The notes below the pieces were generated by a model that was given only the letters and a program-made list of their open reading frames with translations, was not told the origin of the DNA and did not search any database. The position numbers and the translations under genes were made by a program. Source: Mastigias papua (Eukaryota > Cnidaria > Scyphozoa > Rhizostomeae > Mastigiidae). From it: a stretch of DNA of 64,000 nucleotides. The DNA lies in the NCBI GenBank assembly GCA_964019165.1, contig OZ025267.1, forward strand, positions 19,185,185 to 19,249,184. The letters run 5' to 3'. Each line of letters begins with the position of its first letter. Within the stretch, counting starts at the first letter, position 1. Shown in pieces: positions 38,201-50,868 of the stretch.

Positions 38201-41200
38201 GTAGCTTAACAGCGAAACATTTCTGATTAACTGATTAACTGATTATCCATTGTTCGGTTGATTGATGGAATGATTAAACTGTTATCGGTTGCTATTAGTG
38301 CAGACACGTCCTAGTCTTCTTCCCTTATAGGGAAATCTGCCCTGACAGATAACTTTTGATTGAGGAGAAGATTGAGATCCATCAGTTGCTACTATATTGA
38401 TGACTAATTAGCTCGTTTCTTTAGACTTCATATACATTTCAAAAAGCGATAGAAAAGTTGAAAGTAACGCAGCTCTGAGGCTTGTAAGTAAAACCGTCTT
38501 TTATGGTTACCTTTTCGTGAAATAGCGCAACATCTCTGGTAAATTCCACCGCAAGTTCCATTGAAAGGAAGGTCATCGTGTAAACAAGTTTTGTTGTTTC
38601 TAGCGCCAAATCTGCCTAGCTGGCAGCATTCACAGCACTCAAGGAAGGATGACCCGTGTAGTGTGTTCCTGTGTGATAGCTTTGAGCACGAGAAATCACT
38701 GTCTGTGCTTGTTCTGTCAAAAATCATATTAAAGAAGCTAATTATGTACGTGATAAACTGAAGCTTTATTTTTGAGGAAAAGAAACAAAGGTGTCACACT
38801 TTCAAAAAAGGACTCATATCTGCATTAGTCCTTTTAACACGAAGACAATACTTCCATACTGAAAGCGTAATATGCTATGATCATTAGACACAGTGATGTG
38901 TTCGTGGTAAATAAAGTTGTGATATAAGAACTCAAGGGAGCCTGGGCACACAGCTCCCAGGAAAATTTTCGAGGCCACGTCTTTTGCTTTGACTTTCAGC
39001 GATATATCTGTGACAGTTATTCTATGAAACAGAGGACTTAAAGGAAATGTTTTGAAGAGAAATCCTTCAGTTCAGTTTTAAAGGCATCCCGATGACCATC
39101 GTTTACCAAAGGTACGGAGCAAGTGACCCCATACCCCTCTGTAGCCATACCACTGGCTGAACAGTTCCAAAATGATTGAATGTAGCTCTGTGGCTACGAT
39201 ATCCTTACCATCCTATAGATACAATTGTAGATTAATGTAAGTCGTATTTACGATTTTGGGGATCGAAAACCATGAGAAAAAGGGATCCATCTCTTCCCTT
39301 ACTACCTTCTTTCCCCAGTTTAGCCACCAGTGGTGCACATTTGCTTCTAGGTGGAGAGTGAGCAAGCTTTGAAACTATGGTCCAAAACGAGATGTGAGCA
39401 TTTAACCATACGCATAGCAGAAGGATGCCGTACAGTACTCAGCTTCGCGCTCATTTGCAAAAGTTATATAACAGGTGATTAAAATCCCCAGAAGTAAAAA
39501 TACTCTCTCTATGCTTTTATTAACATAATTTCCATGATCCGTCCCACCTCCTCTTATTTTTACCAGAAGATTATATCTGCATACAGTGTCTGGCAAATTT
39601 ACATGGGCATTAACATTCTCTGCTATCACTGGCGTTCCTCTTAACCATATCATTCAATATTGCGGCTTCGTAACCTACCATTTAGTGTCTTAGAGCCCAA
39701 TTTGCCCGTGGGCAGACCTGCCCGTGGGCTTGTTAAGATTCCAATCACAGCTTTTCAAGAAACTTTCTCTTAGTTCCTCTTAGATATCCAAGATTCAAGC
39801 ATTTTTATAATTAATTATATGATATACCTTGAAGCCATTTCCCCCTTGTCACAGGCTTGGTCCTTCTCCATGTTTAAACAGCAAAATTTATAAACAGTCA
39901 AACACATTTTGCCAGGGTTTGAAAATACCGTTGGTTTCTTGTAACATGATGTTTGACCGCTGATGATACGAGCAGCTTTTTTGCCTTCGTTGCAACATTT
40001 CGCCAAGGAGAATGCCGTCTCGCTTCTCACTGCAAAAGATTTATATGACTGCATATAATACACTGAAATGAAATGGTAATGCGTCCGGGAATAATTGGGT
40101 ATGTTTTTCGTAATGCAGAACTTCAAAAGTGAGGAATGTTACATTCAATGCCATCTAACTATATGTATTGTTATAATACTAGTTTTATTTTTATCCTCAT
40201 TTCGTCATGTTCAGTAACGTTGGTTCTCTGTTCCTATGTGTTCCGTTTTTTTGTTGCCCCGTCATCATAAGTGTTGCATCATCATCATCATCATCTCCAA
40301 CTGTTACTGTCATCATTTTGCTTTACTTGTCTGTGACGTATTGTCTAATCTTAGTGTACTGTCGTTTGTTGTGTTGTGTTACCATGCCATTGCATTGCCC
40401 CTTTAGTCTGTCATATGTTATAATTATTTTGTTACGTCATATGTGTTAATATAAATAAGACATGTAATGTTCTGTGAAGTCAGTCGTTATGTGAAGTCGT
40501 CGTTAACAGTTGTCGTCGTCGGTTGTGTTAAGATTTGTCGCGTTGCTGTTTCTTGGAATTTGTTGTTTGCCGTTAGCGTTACTGAGTTCGTTACTGTATT
40601 GAGTTAGCCTATCAAGTTTATTGGAGAGTCACCATTCGTTACTGCTGTAGTACAGAGAATATTGGCATTAAAAAGAAGACTGTAAAAAGAAGACTGTATT
40701 TTTGTGATTTATTTGTGTTAAGTTCTGTATAGTTGTTACGCTGTAAAATAGTGTTATTTTACAGTATAAGTAAAATGTATATGTTTATATAGGTGTACAT
40801 ATACGTTTTAGGGCAGGCCTTTTCCGTCGGAAAGATAGAAGCAGTAGCAGTAGGGAAATAGAGTGAATGAAGGGATACCCATCTTTTTTTCCCTTGTAAT
40901 ATTAGGAACTTTTCCGTCAAAAGGTTCTCTGTTAGATTTAGTCAAGCACTTAGGAAATCTGCATTGGCTGCCTTACATATGGCTCTATGAATCACGAAGA
41001 CCCTACATATGTAATTAGTTGAAAAGTTGGCCTCAAATTGTTCACTGTGTCATTCAATATTTCTTTTCTACTGAAGGCACAGGGTCATCTAGGAACTGAT
41101 TTGATCTATCAAAGGCTGTGTGGAGAGCTCAAACCATACGACCTCGTTTTTCAAAGACAATCACACACATCCCTATTATATAACCATATCCATAAATAGT

Positions 41201-44200
41201 TGAAGTGTGTCAAGGGGTTAACTGGTGTAGATCCTACCAGGCACTGTGCAAAGCCTCGTGAAACTACAGTCGCGAGAAGCAAATTAGATGTGTTTCATCG
41301 CACAAATTACATTGCATACGGCATCAATCACAGCATTTTTTAAAGGAATTTCAACTAGTAGGGAATTTTCTCAAAAAGGGCGACAAACATGCGGACAAGC
41401 TCTGTGACCATGACTTGTAGACATATTGAGAGAAAATAGGCAACACACATTTAACGTCCACAATGAAAAATCAAAATATCCAAGGAGTACATCTCTCCCC
41501 ACGAAAAAGTATTCGAACAGACCACTACTGGGGAAAACACTGGGCTCATCAAGAACTTTCCCCAGCAGTTATTATGTTAAAAAATGCCCTGCCATCAATA
41601 TCTATATATTACCAATTGGCAATAAACCTCTTCAACGAAGTGTGCATCATCAGTGTCTTTATACAGTTGGCCGTTGTATAACAATGCATACCTGTTGCAT
41701 ATTATTCTGTATGACCATGGCTGTAGAGCTGCCTTTATGTCAAAGTTTGATTTATAAGCAATCTCGTCTGTCAGCCTTCCTGCACAGATTACCCCACAAC
41801 AGCTTATGCACTACAATGCATCAATGCTAATAAACAAAGGCAATACATGGATAACACCTAGCAACGTTTACGGTTCAAAGTCAAGGCTAGCCATACAACT
41901 TGGTATTACTCAGTTATCCTCGATATCTCAAAAGTCTGACCACTCCTATGATTATATTGTCTTGAGAGGATATCAAAGACTTTTGAGGGATAGTCAATGT
42001 GCTTGTTGCTTGTAATAGTGCTGATAATCGGTTTATTGGATGTGAAAGTGTTGTATCAATTTTGTATAGATTGTTGACTATATCACATAGCTTGAGCCCT
42101 ATCGCATCGTGCTTCTCTCATTTAGAGGTATGCTATGTTTAGAATGCGCCTAATGAATCCACTATCTAGTTAGTCTGGCTAATACACGTCTCACACGCGG
42201 GCTGATTTGTCAGTTATTGGGTCATATTAACGAAGACAACAGCTTCAGTAAAGGTAATGTGGCAACTGGTGCTCCCTTCATCACACAGGTCTTTAAAATA
42301 ACCACTGATAATAAAAACTTACTTAGATTGGACAACTTGAATTGGGCTGTCCCTAAGCCCGCCATTTTTTATCTTTCTACCCCTGCACTGGCTGCATCTT
42401 TCAGTATTCCTTAGTGATTGTTATCAGCAAGAGCACAAATCTTTACGAATATCACCCATGTACTTCTCAATCATAGAATCGAAATGGGATATAAACAGAG
42501 TTATGAGACAGTATGTTGCACTTAAGTCACTAAATGATAGTGCAAAGGACTCGACCTTGAGCCTGAAAATTCTCAGTCAAAGCGTGAAGTCATGGGACTA
42601 TTATCCCATAGCATTTTCTCACAGAGTAGAGAGAAGAAATGCGAATCTGAATCTTTGTCAAGGATCAGCCGAGTGGTCTGGTAGCCCCCAGTGGTGCCAA
42701 AAATACATTGAATTGCACGACTTGGGCTGACTTCTGGCAAAAAAATGCAAATTTATGAACAAATGTTCAGGTGCTCCGTTTCTAAAGGGAGCTCAGAGTT
42801 GGCCTGGTTTGAATTTGATTCAGAGTTAGATCTTGTGAAGGCCTAAAATAAGTGCTTTTCGGACTCACTTTGTGGAGCAGTAACTCGAAACTGAGGATCT
42901 GAATTTGAGGAAAGTGTGCATTTGTAAACATGGCAGATCTCTATATTACGTTACCAAAAACTATCACAGATTAGTTTATGTGCAAATTACACATATGCTG
43001 AAATTCCTTAACTTTAGAATATCATATTAAGGTTTATTCTTCTACCCTCTTATGTAGCCTACTAAATTTTATTTTCTATGACGCATCTTGCAATTGCAAA
43101 AGGAAGAACACACCCATTTTATAAAGGTGCTTTGTAAGCGTTTCTTCACTTAGTCTCTTGAGTCTGCAGCTAGGAGACGGCATTTCTATTCGACCTATAT
43201 GCTCATCTGCATCAGTTTTAGATTTCAAAGGAAGATTAGCTCTTCTTTCCAGGCAGTGACTGCCAGGTGTGCGGCCGTGCCAATAATATCTGATTTATAG
43301 CTCATTCAACACTTGCGGTATATTTTAATTAGGTGAGAACAAAATAGCTGAAAATCAAATGAGGTAATAGAAAACTAGACTAGGCAGTAGTCTTATAGTG
43401 CCGAGAGATATGGATATCTTCATTGGCTAAAGGGGCTGGCAATTTCTTTTACCGCTTTACTGGAAAATTAGTTGACACATTCGAGAGAATGATACATTTC
43501 ACTTGTGGCATGCCTCAATCAGGGCTCAATGATATTTGACAAACCAGGATGCCTTTTAGACTCCTTGTTCTTTGATTGACAGAAAGGATACTTATAAATG
43601 CTTATTGTAAAGTAAATGGAAAGTTTTCTCTAATCGTGACATGTGATGCACATATTTCAACATTCCAAGAAACTTATCTGCTGATTTGTCGTAAAATTCA
43701 AAGGTTAAGTCAACTTAGAATGGGTTAACTTCAATCACAACTTTCTAACTTCGATCAAAGCTTTGACTAAGTTCTTCAGTGATCTGGTTGGCCTCGGAAT
43801 TTATTTTATATTTCACTTTTAATTTAAACTTACTTAATCACGATAAGTAGTGAATTGCTCCTCCAAAATTTGCTGAAGTATAGCCATAGGTCTGGACTTT
43901 TATGTTTTTAAACTTCGAAGTCCGTTCATTCAACCAAGCTATTAGGTAATGAAAACTTTTGGCAACTCATGAAAACATCTTAAACTTTATAATCAAAAGT
44001 TCATCATTGGCATTGTCTCAATTCCAGCTTTTACAGAAGTATTGGGTTAACTTGGAGTCTAGGAAGAACACATTTTAAAAGAACACTGAGGCCAGATCAT
44101 CCGAAAAAATACGAACACCATTAGAGCATGGTCAGCCTCAGATAAAAATTCCACAAGCTCTCAAGTAACTACTTACATTCTTTTGGCAAACAAGTTTTGA

Positions 44201-47200
44201 TGTGATTACTAACTCAGATTAGCATTGTCTGCTTTATTTTCAATAGTAGCCCTCGGCCATATGTCTTAGAAGCTGTATATTACATATAGTTTCTCAAATA
44301 TTTGCCAGTAATCAGTCTTAAGAAGATAAGAACAATACTAAGAACATTTGAACCTAAAATTATCAAAAAATTAAGAACATTTAGACTTCAGCATAAAATA
44401 TCTAGTTCTTATAAAGAAGATTGAAATGGCTTAAATAGATTTACAATGGACCAAACGAAGTCAATTCTCCTGATCTTTGAGACTTTTTTGGTCATATTTT
44501 TCTTGAAAAGATGTTCTTAGTACCAGGCAATTACTTCACAAGACATTCAAAAGTGCTTGATATGCACACACGGCACTTGCAATCCCAGAATATAAAATTG
44601 GCTTCAAACCACGTGAAATTGGCTGACCGGGTGGCGAAGTCCTTCAAATTGCTGTAGAAAGTTGAACAGCAGATTCACCTGAATAAACAGTCCTTCTCAA
44701 GTATCAAGTTTTTCACTCCATTCGCCCTAGGCGGCACCAAGTACTTCTTTCTCATTAATCACGTGTGAATCGAATATGAACGATTTCCGTGGAAATGTGA
44801 CTTAGCCAATTGTTCCCAATCACTTTGTTAGGGGATTATTGTACACTGCAGAAAGTCCTAAGTGCCTGCAATGAAGATCAGTGTTAAAGGACATAAACCC
44901 CAGAATCACTATGTACTTGGCTTAATTATTCCTAGAGTTAGAGTGATAAATAAGTTAATTTTGTATTTTGTGGTGCAGATACTGCTTCAACATTGTTCGT
45001 TTCAATCATATATGAAGGCAAGAATGCTTAGTTTATGATTGTAAAGCAAAGCCTTCCACTTTCCTGATTTCTGGGTTACTCAATGAACCCACAGAACCAT
45101 GTATCCCGTGAATTCTTCCCTCTAGCATTGCCGGAGCTAACATAGAGTATTAAGGGGGGCATTTGGGTAAAATCACATATTAGCTCAAAATGGCATGGTA
45201 AAATCATTATAGCTTTTTACTGTTTGAGGATCCATGGCCTCCCTCCCCCCCCCACTCAGTCCCATTTGATCCGCCACTACCCTCTAGTATTGATATAACC
45301 ATGCAAGGACACATCCTTACACTCCTTAACTTTCCAACCTTGAAAAATTAGAAGATCTTTTGGATTAGCTGATAAGAGTACTGGAATCCTTTCTTAAGCT
45401 TTTTTCTTTGATGTTAGGATACAATGAAGATGTGCTATCTTTCCTGTAAAGGAATGATTATTCAGAACTCATAAGTACGATCAAATTATAGCGGCAGGAA
45501 ATAAATCCTGTCAAATTGACGAGAGTAGTCGATTCGCTTTCCAAATAGGCATATTGTTGGCATGGGGAGATATTGATTCAATATAGTACTGTCTGTAACT
45601 GGGACTTGCTTTATACTGTACAATAGAGCATTGCTGCAAATTAAAGCCTGCTTTCCATATCGTCATAAGCGACAGAGACGCGTCCCAGTCATCGGGGACG
45701 TTCCCTGCGTTGAACTCCTCTATACTTTTCTCCTCTCGAACGTCGTCGATAGTACAAAGACTTCGGTGACATAACCCAAAAACGTTCCTATTTCATTGTC
45801 AATTGTCACAATAGCATCGCTGATGCCATACTGGGACGTGTCCCGTCACTTACGACGATATGGAAACCAGGCTTAGAATTTCGAATAGGGTATAGAATGG
45901 GAAACATGGGAAAATAACTTTAAGCCATAAGCAGAAATTTGTACTTAAGCTCTGTAAAATGATTCAGATTTTGAACAACAAATTAACACTATTAATATAA
46001 GCAGTATTAATCAGTTAATTTTCATGCCAGAAATGAGCAGAATTATAATGAACTCAGCTCTGTAGTACACTTCCATTGCATAATTTCGCTTTGAGAATCA
46101 CCGATATTTTTCTAGGGTCGTAGGGTTAATCCTGTCGAGACTCTCGTCCACATCGGGTTGATAGCGTAATCGTAACTGGCTTTTAGTATGATTAGCAGTT
46201 AAACAGCAGCGGTTTTGAGGAGAAAGCTAGCAAGAAGTCTATCCTTCTCTGCAGCCTAAAGTCATGTGGTTGTTATCTTGCGCCGGGTTAACTGTCGTTA
46301 TAGTATCGCTTATGTAATTAGAGATACCGATAATGAAGAGTGCTCCGTTACAATTACGATTGTGATAGCCGCTAACATGAATAACATCTTATACATGATA
46401 CAATTCTCTGTATCTCATCATAACATATATCTATCTACTACTTCTCCTAGTCCATATTTCTAAAAGCAGGTTGAAAACCCAGGCCTGAAGTAAGTCGGTT
46501 GTAGCGGACATTGTCCCCAATAGTTCGCTGGGATTTATGTGTACACAGTCAATTTTCCCCCATCTAGCTCAGCTATCTAGGGTACTGTGATAACTAGGTC
46601 TTGCAAAATTTTTATGCCATATATCACTGTTTGCAGGGTTTCCTTATACATTTCTACATGTTCTCTTTTGCATGGGTCCTAGCTCAAGGTTTATTGTCGC
46701 TTATATTTCAATACAATTTCTAATATGAAACACAATTACACGGACAGCACACACATGCGAATTTGACTGCAATCAATGGAATCGGCTCCCTAATTCTCCG
46801 TCGTTGTCAGTGGGAGAAAATATTCGAAACTGAAAACTTTCTAAGTTAATGCCAACTATAGCATAATTCTTTCACGCGCAATAGATAGACATCTGATACA
46901 CTTTCTGTCCAGTATTTATGTCTTCTTTCATTGCTCTCTTGTTCCTTTAAAATCTAAGCTTCTGCTTAGATCGAGCTCTTTCACCTCTCCTAACATTGAT
47001 CAGATATTCCCAGAATGTAGCTAAGGACGGGATATTTCTCCACTTAATCGGTTCTGGCTTAACGATTAACCCAGAAAGATGACATTGATCAACCATTATT
47101 GATGAATTATTTTTAAAATCTCTCTTGACCTCAACCCTTAAAACTGTGACTTAAGATCAAATAATGCTATTTTCCCATATTAGTTCACTATCTTGATAGT

Positions 47201-49545
47201 CAGGTTGTATATTACAACTATCATGCATTTTTTCTAGTTATTTGCTACTGATCGGCAAATATTTTTCCCTTCGCGTGGATGGCGTGAAGCAAACACGAGC
47301 ACCAGTCCCGGACTTTGAACCATAAGCCTCAGATGTAAGCTCTTCGTGACTAAGAACATGTAACTCGTTACTACTCATGATGGGCAAAAGTTAAGAGCTC
47401 ATTTAATATCCATTCTTAATGATCATATCCGACATTGTAAAGTTGCTTATTGTTCCTTTGGTAAGTGCTTTTAACTTTGTAAATAGAGTTAATCACTTAT
47501 CTTTAATTTTCTTTGACTTGAAGAGCCACGCTTGTAGTGGATATCCTCATCTATACCATGTTATGATTATATTATTATCATTATTTTTATTACATGACTC
47601 CATATTTTTTATACCTAAGTGATGAGAGAAAACACCTAAACTAGTTATAACTTTCTGCTATTGCAAGACAGTAAAGAAAATTTCTAAACAGTTAATCCCT
47701 CTTAAGAAATTGTTCTAGACTCATTATGTATGAGCCACAAAAGGAAGGACATTCGTCTATTTGCCCTCCTTCCCCACAGTGGTTGCTTCTTGCAATTCAA
47801 ATGCATAAATATTTTAAAGAAAGTCGACCAAGATGCGTAGTTCCACCCCCGCAGAATCCGTTGAGGTAAATCTCCACACCCAGGAGGGAGAGGAGGTGAA
47901 GTATTTTACGCAAAACTCTGAGGCACAAGTTAGACGTCGCTGTTTTCATGCACCGAATCTAATTCAATCAAGTACGGCAGTAGAGCGGCACTGGTATGAG
48001 AGAAAAACACTGCTTCATTTCGGTATTAAATACAGTTTTCCCTGAAATACCAAGTTGTGCTCATTGCAAATGAGATCTTCTAAGGAGAGAACAAAGGTTC
48101 AAAGAATGAGATATTACTCTCTTGGAAGCTGAAATATCTGGGCAAAAACAGTTCAGAAAAGACACAAAGAGCCAAAAGCTGAATAATACATGCATGCTCG
48201 AAAATTAACAGCCATCATGTCTGAGGTCTCTTCATTCTAAAGAGGACAGAATGATAGGGACGATAAGAAACACAGAACTTCTACTGAACTATATTGATTT
48301 TCAAGAAAATCTTGTAAAGCTATCTAAAGCATGTAACTTACGTCTTAATGGGAATGTGTTTTCTACAAGAAGCAAATCCACTTCTGACTATTCCTTCGAT
48401 GCATTCAATGCAGTAATTTACAGCTCATATAGATATTTCAAAGGTGCTTTCGAAATGATAGACATTCCTAGCATTTAAAACTACAAGGAAATAGGAGATT
48501 CGTTCATGTATTCGGAAAGAAATTGGTGTGCTGGTGAACGTATGCTGTCGCCCATCAGCAATAGGCATATGAGTACCGTCAGTCAGCACTGGACCAGATG
48601 CAGTATGTTTGGCAAGCGCAGATTCTAATGTTCACTAAAATATTGATAATCAAGTAATATTTGCTTCTTACTTACATTTATGCACGGCGATTATCACATT
48701 TATTACTGAACTTAATCAAGGCCCTCTTTCCATAAATAATGTGCTCTTCAGACTTCTTCAGTATAAACACTAAGCTCTCAGGGCATAAAATTCTTCACTA
48801 TTCTTGAGTCTTAGGGCATAAAATTCTTCACTATTCTTGAGAATGCTTGGTATTCTATTTCCTCTTCACCAAGCAAAAGTTCTACCTGTCCCTTCATGTA
48901 TACATGCATTAGCAATGGCCAATTAAATAGAGTATTTTGCATAAATGTTCGGTATTTCATTGCCGTGGATTTTCCATAGACTTTAGACATTTTTGTTGGT
49001 ATTTTCAGAATTACTTTGACCTCTCTGTACAGCTTTTTAACATATGCACAAACTGATGTTACAGGTAACATCCCGCTATATGTGTGCTCCATCTAAAAGT
49101 GTCATTGACTTCAGCCAGGTAAGTAGTTCACAGTTACTGTGAACTCTCGATACAGTCAGGTTCATCCGTTAAAAGTTCAATGTGCTAGGTATCATATTAC
49201 CATTAGAAATCTGTTATGGCAACTCCATTAGTACCCTTCGACATAGATGACACTGAAGGTATTACAACCGTTGCCAAGTTTGCAATCATTCTCTATTAAC
49301 ATATGATACATATGAACTTTAATAGTTCACACCCACCGAATCATAGCAAACTCTTGATGAATTGTTAAAGCATCAAGAATAGATAAATAGTAGAAAATAT
49401 TAGCTGAAAATTCTAGTTGGAAATAAACATAAAATAATAAAACTAAATAATATAAAAATTACTAATAAATAGACAGTTGACACTTACCGAAGTTTCCAAC
49501 TAGGGAAGTGCAGATGAAGATGACAAAAGCTGAAGTCGGCAGCAT
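26263..49545 (-). CDS. Fibulin-1/2-like extracellular matrix protein
   Basis: Eleven minus-strand exons join in frame: 49545-49488, 40029-39828, 38713-38511, 37832-37701, 34200-34057, 33824-33681, 32264-32124, 31474-31349, 31093-30968, 29516-29396 and 26491-26263 (1626 nt, 541 residues plus TGA). Residues 1-17 are a signal peptide (MLPTSAFVIFICTSLVG). Residues 31-80 and 113-152 are anaphylatoxin-like modules (KCCNEGKKAA...KFCCLNMEKDQACDKGE; ECCECCQLGRFG...YQRCC). Residues 155-466 are seven EGF modules, six of them with calcium-binding starts of the D-x-(D/N)-E-C type. Four of these have the long Cys4-Cys5 spacing typical of fibulins. Residues 467-541 begin the fibulin C-terminal module (SCKLNCPPGIDCSSLPVSV), which stops earlier than usual. 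The predicted product is a secreted calcium-binding matrix scaffold. EGF exons are all phase 1-1, the shuffling-competent pattern. A downstream exon completing the C-terminal module could have been missed. Confidence 0.9.
28821..29215. mobile_element. MITE of about 395 bp in a fibulin intron
   Basis: Terminal inverted repeats: left GAGGGCCTTCACATGAGAAA, right TTTCTCATGTGAAGGCCCTC, continuing inward through TTTCAGAC/GTCTGAAA. The interior is full of direct and inverted ACCGG and TTTGAAA-type motifs. TA flanks both sides (left TA-A, right TA), compatible with a 2-bp duplication, though offset by one base. No coding capacity. Confidence 0.75.
29792..29937. mobile_element. Foldback element sharing a terminal motif with the 50.9-kb element
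   Basis: The left arm CTTTGATTGGCTAAGAGCTC pairs with the right arm GAGCTCTAAGCCAATCAGAG. The interior contains TTTTGACCAATC. The motif TTTGATTGGYTRAGRGCTCT followed by TTTGACCAATC also occurs in the inverted repeats of the 50869-53099 element. Confidence 0.65.
30048..30126. mobile_element. 79-bp pogo/Tigger-like MITE
   Basis: Terminal inverted repeats CAGTCAACTCTCTCTA and TAGAGAGAGTTAACTG, flanked by TA on both sides, as expected for the Tc1/mariner-pogo group. The interior ACGGCGGGCACC ... GTCCACGTTATAGAAG matches the usual style of such elements. Confidence 0.8.
31930..32010. repeat. Possible divergent copy of the ATCAGAGTAT repeat family
   Basis: Contains GGCCGACAGTCATCAGACATCAGAGTATCAAG, of which the core ACATCAGAGTAT matches the copies near 5056 and 17224. 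The ends are not clear. Confidence 0.4.
34257..34345. repeat. Minisatellite of ACACATGCAAACAA units
   Basis: Four to five imperfect 10-14 bp units of ACACATGCAAACAA, fading into A/C-rich ACAAACAGACAC-type sequence up to about 34500. It lies in the fibulin intron next to the EGF exon 34057-34200. Confidence 0.8.
45644..45873. mobile_element. MITE of about 230 bp in fibulin intron 1
   Basis: The left end AAGCCTGCTTTCCATATCGT pairs with the right end ACGATATGGAAACCAGGCT, and the pairing continues to GCGTCCCAGT / ACTGGGACGTG. TA flanks both sides. Non-coding interior. Confidence 0.75.
48780..48843. repeat. 33-bp tandem duplication
   Basis: Two head-to-tail copies of a 33-bp unit beginning AGGGCATAAAATTCTTCACT, identical over about 28 bases. 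The right copy overlaps the end of the unidentified minus-strand frame 48811-49092. Confidence 0.9.
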
Positions 49546-50868
49546 TTTCTCTAAATCCTGCTGTATCGGTCTTGTGCAGCATTCGCTCTAACTAATTCAA
49601 CTTTAAAGAGCCCTCACTAATAATTGAGCACGCTGAAGGGGATACCCAACCACAAATTATTCTAAGCCAATAGAATCAAAGCTTGAATTGAAATTATGTA
49701 TATCCTGGGCGGCGTTATCTTTACGTTAGCTATCATATTAAGTTCACAATCTCCGTAAGAAGCTGCCCTGTTGTTTCCTTATAGTGAATAATGAAAGTAC
49801 CTTTAGGGTTTGTTAATCCAATATGATCTCACAACGAAAAACCACAGGTTTGATTAAGTGGTCCGTCCTTAAATCACAAATTGTTAGTACTGTAGCACTG
49901 TATTTGTAGCGCTTATCTGATACATCAGGACATTCAAACGGTTGGATATGCCACGAAGTCCTTGCATTTTCGTCTACCAGGTCAGTAGTAGGTCATCATT
50001 CCATCATATTCTGCCACACGCCTTAACCACCCACGATTGAAACGGATTTATATTCCATGTTATACTACCCCTTCCTATGCCATCCAATAGACCGACAGGC
50101 CGACCCAGATCCCTTTAGGTGCATCTACCCTTTAACATTATTATTTTAACAGTATTAATGTGTCATAGTCTCCACCCATGCAAGAATGCTGATGGGGGAT
50201 GACAACCAGTAGTGAGACTTTCAAAGCTTTTTCAAGATTCCAGTACTAAAACCTTCTTAAGACTTTTTGGCGAGAATATTCGAGTTTGTGTAATACTGTA
50301 GTGTTGCAAAGTCAAACAAGCACTTCACGAACATAACACTGAAATACATTGATTATCACAAGAAATATGATTATCAATGTGCAAATTAAACAAAAGAAAC
50401 AAGCGACCTCGTAAAAATAGGAAATTAGAATATGTATGAACGGAACAACCTACTTTGGTTACAAAAATCAGTTACTGAGCTTTCTTAAATTTTTTAGCAT
50501 TCGAGCACTGGTTCTTTATAAATCATTTTCTTATAAAAAATACTTGCATCTTCCATCCATTATCGACGTTGCCTTCCTTTCTTATTCGTTCCTTCTACCT
50601 TCCCTAATAAAATACTCTTAATCTACCGGTTTCAGTTCATTCTCCAAATATCACTAGAAAACCTGAGTTTTCTCCTTATGACTTTTTGCAACAGACCATC
50701 CTTCAGCTAGATCCTTTCATACAATTCCTCACTTCTCAGTCTTCGCCCGACCCTGTCCTGAAAAGTTCCCTGTAGTGATATAATGGTTAGATAGGGTGAT
50801 GGCTAGATAGATTGATGACTAAACAAATTGATAGTTGAATGAATCGGTGGTTGAATTAATGTGCTTGC
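49546..50868. other. Upstream region of the fibulin gene
   Basis: Should hold the fibulin promoter and 5' UTR on the minus strand. No clear TATA box or other core element was identified within 150 bp of the ATG. Otherwise unremarkable AT-rich sequence up to the target duplication of the foldback element. Confidence 0.4.

Larger units (their letters stand above)
40030..49487. other. Fibulin intron 1 (9.5 kb)
   Basis: A long first intron between the signal-peptide exon and the first anaphylatoxin-like exon. Recognisable contents are a MITE near 45644, a 33-bp tandem duplication near 48780, a (CAT)n run near 40278 and a minus-strand 93-codon frame at 48811-49092 of unknown identity (KLYREVKVILKIPTKMSKVY). 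No conserved domain was recognised elsewhere. First introns often carry enhancers, but none can be named from sequence. Confidence 0.6.

Noticed and set aside
41426..42015. Overlapping frames of 134, 72 and 69 codons in fibulin intron 1
   Set aside because: No conserved motif, no splice logic, and on the strand opposite to the fibulin gene; treated as chance ORFs.
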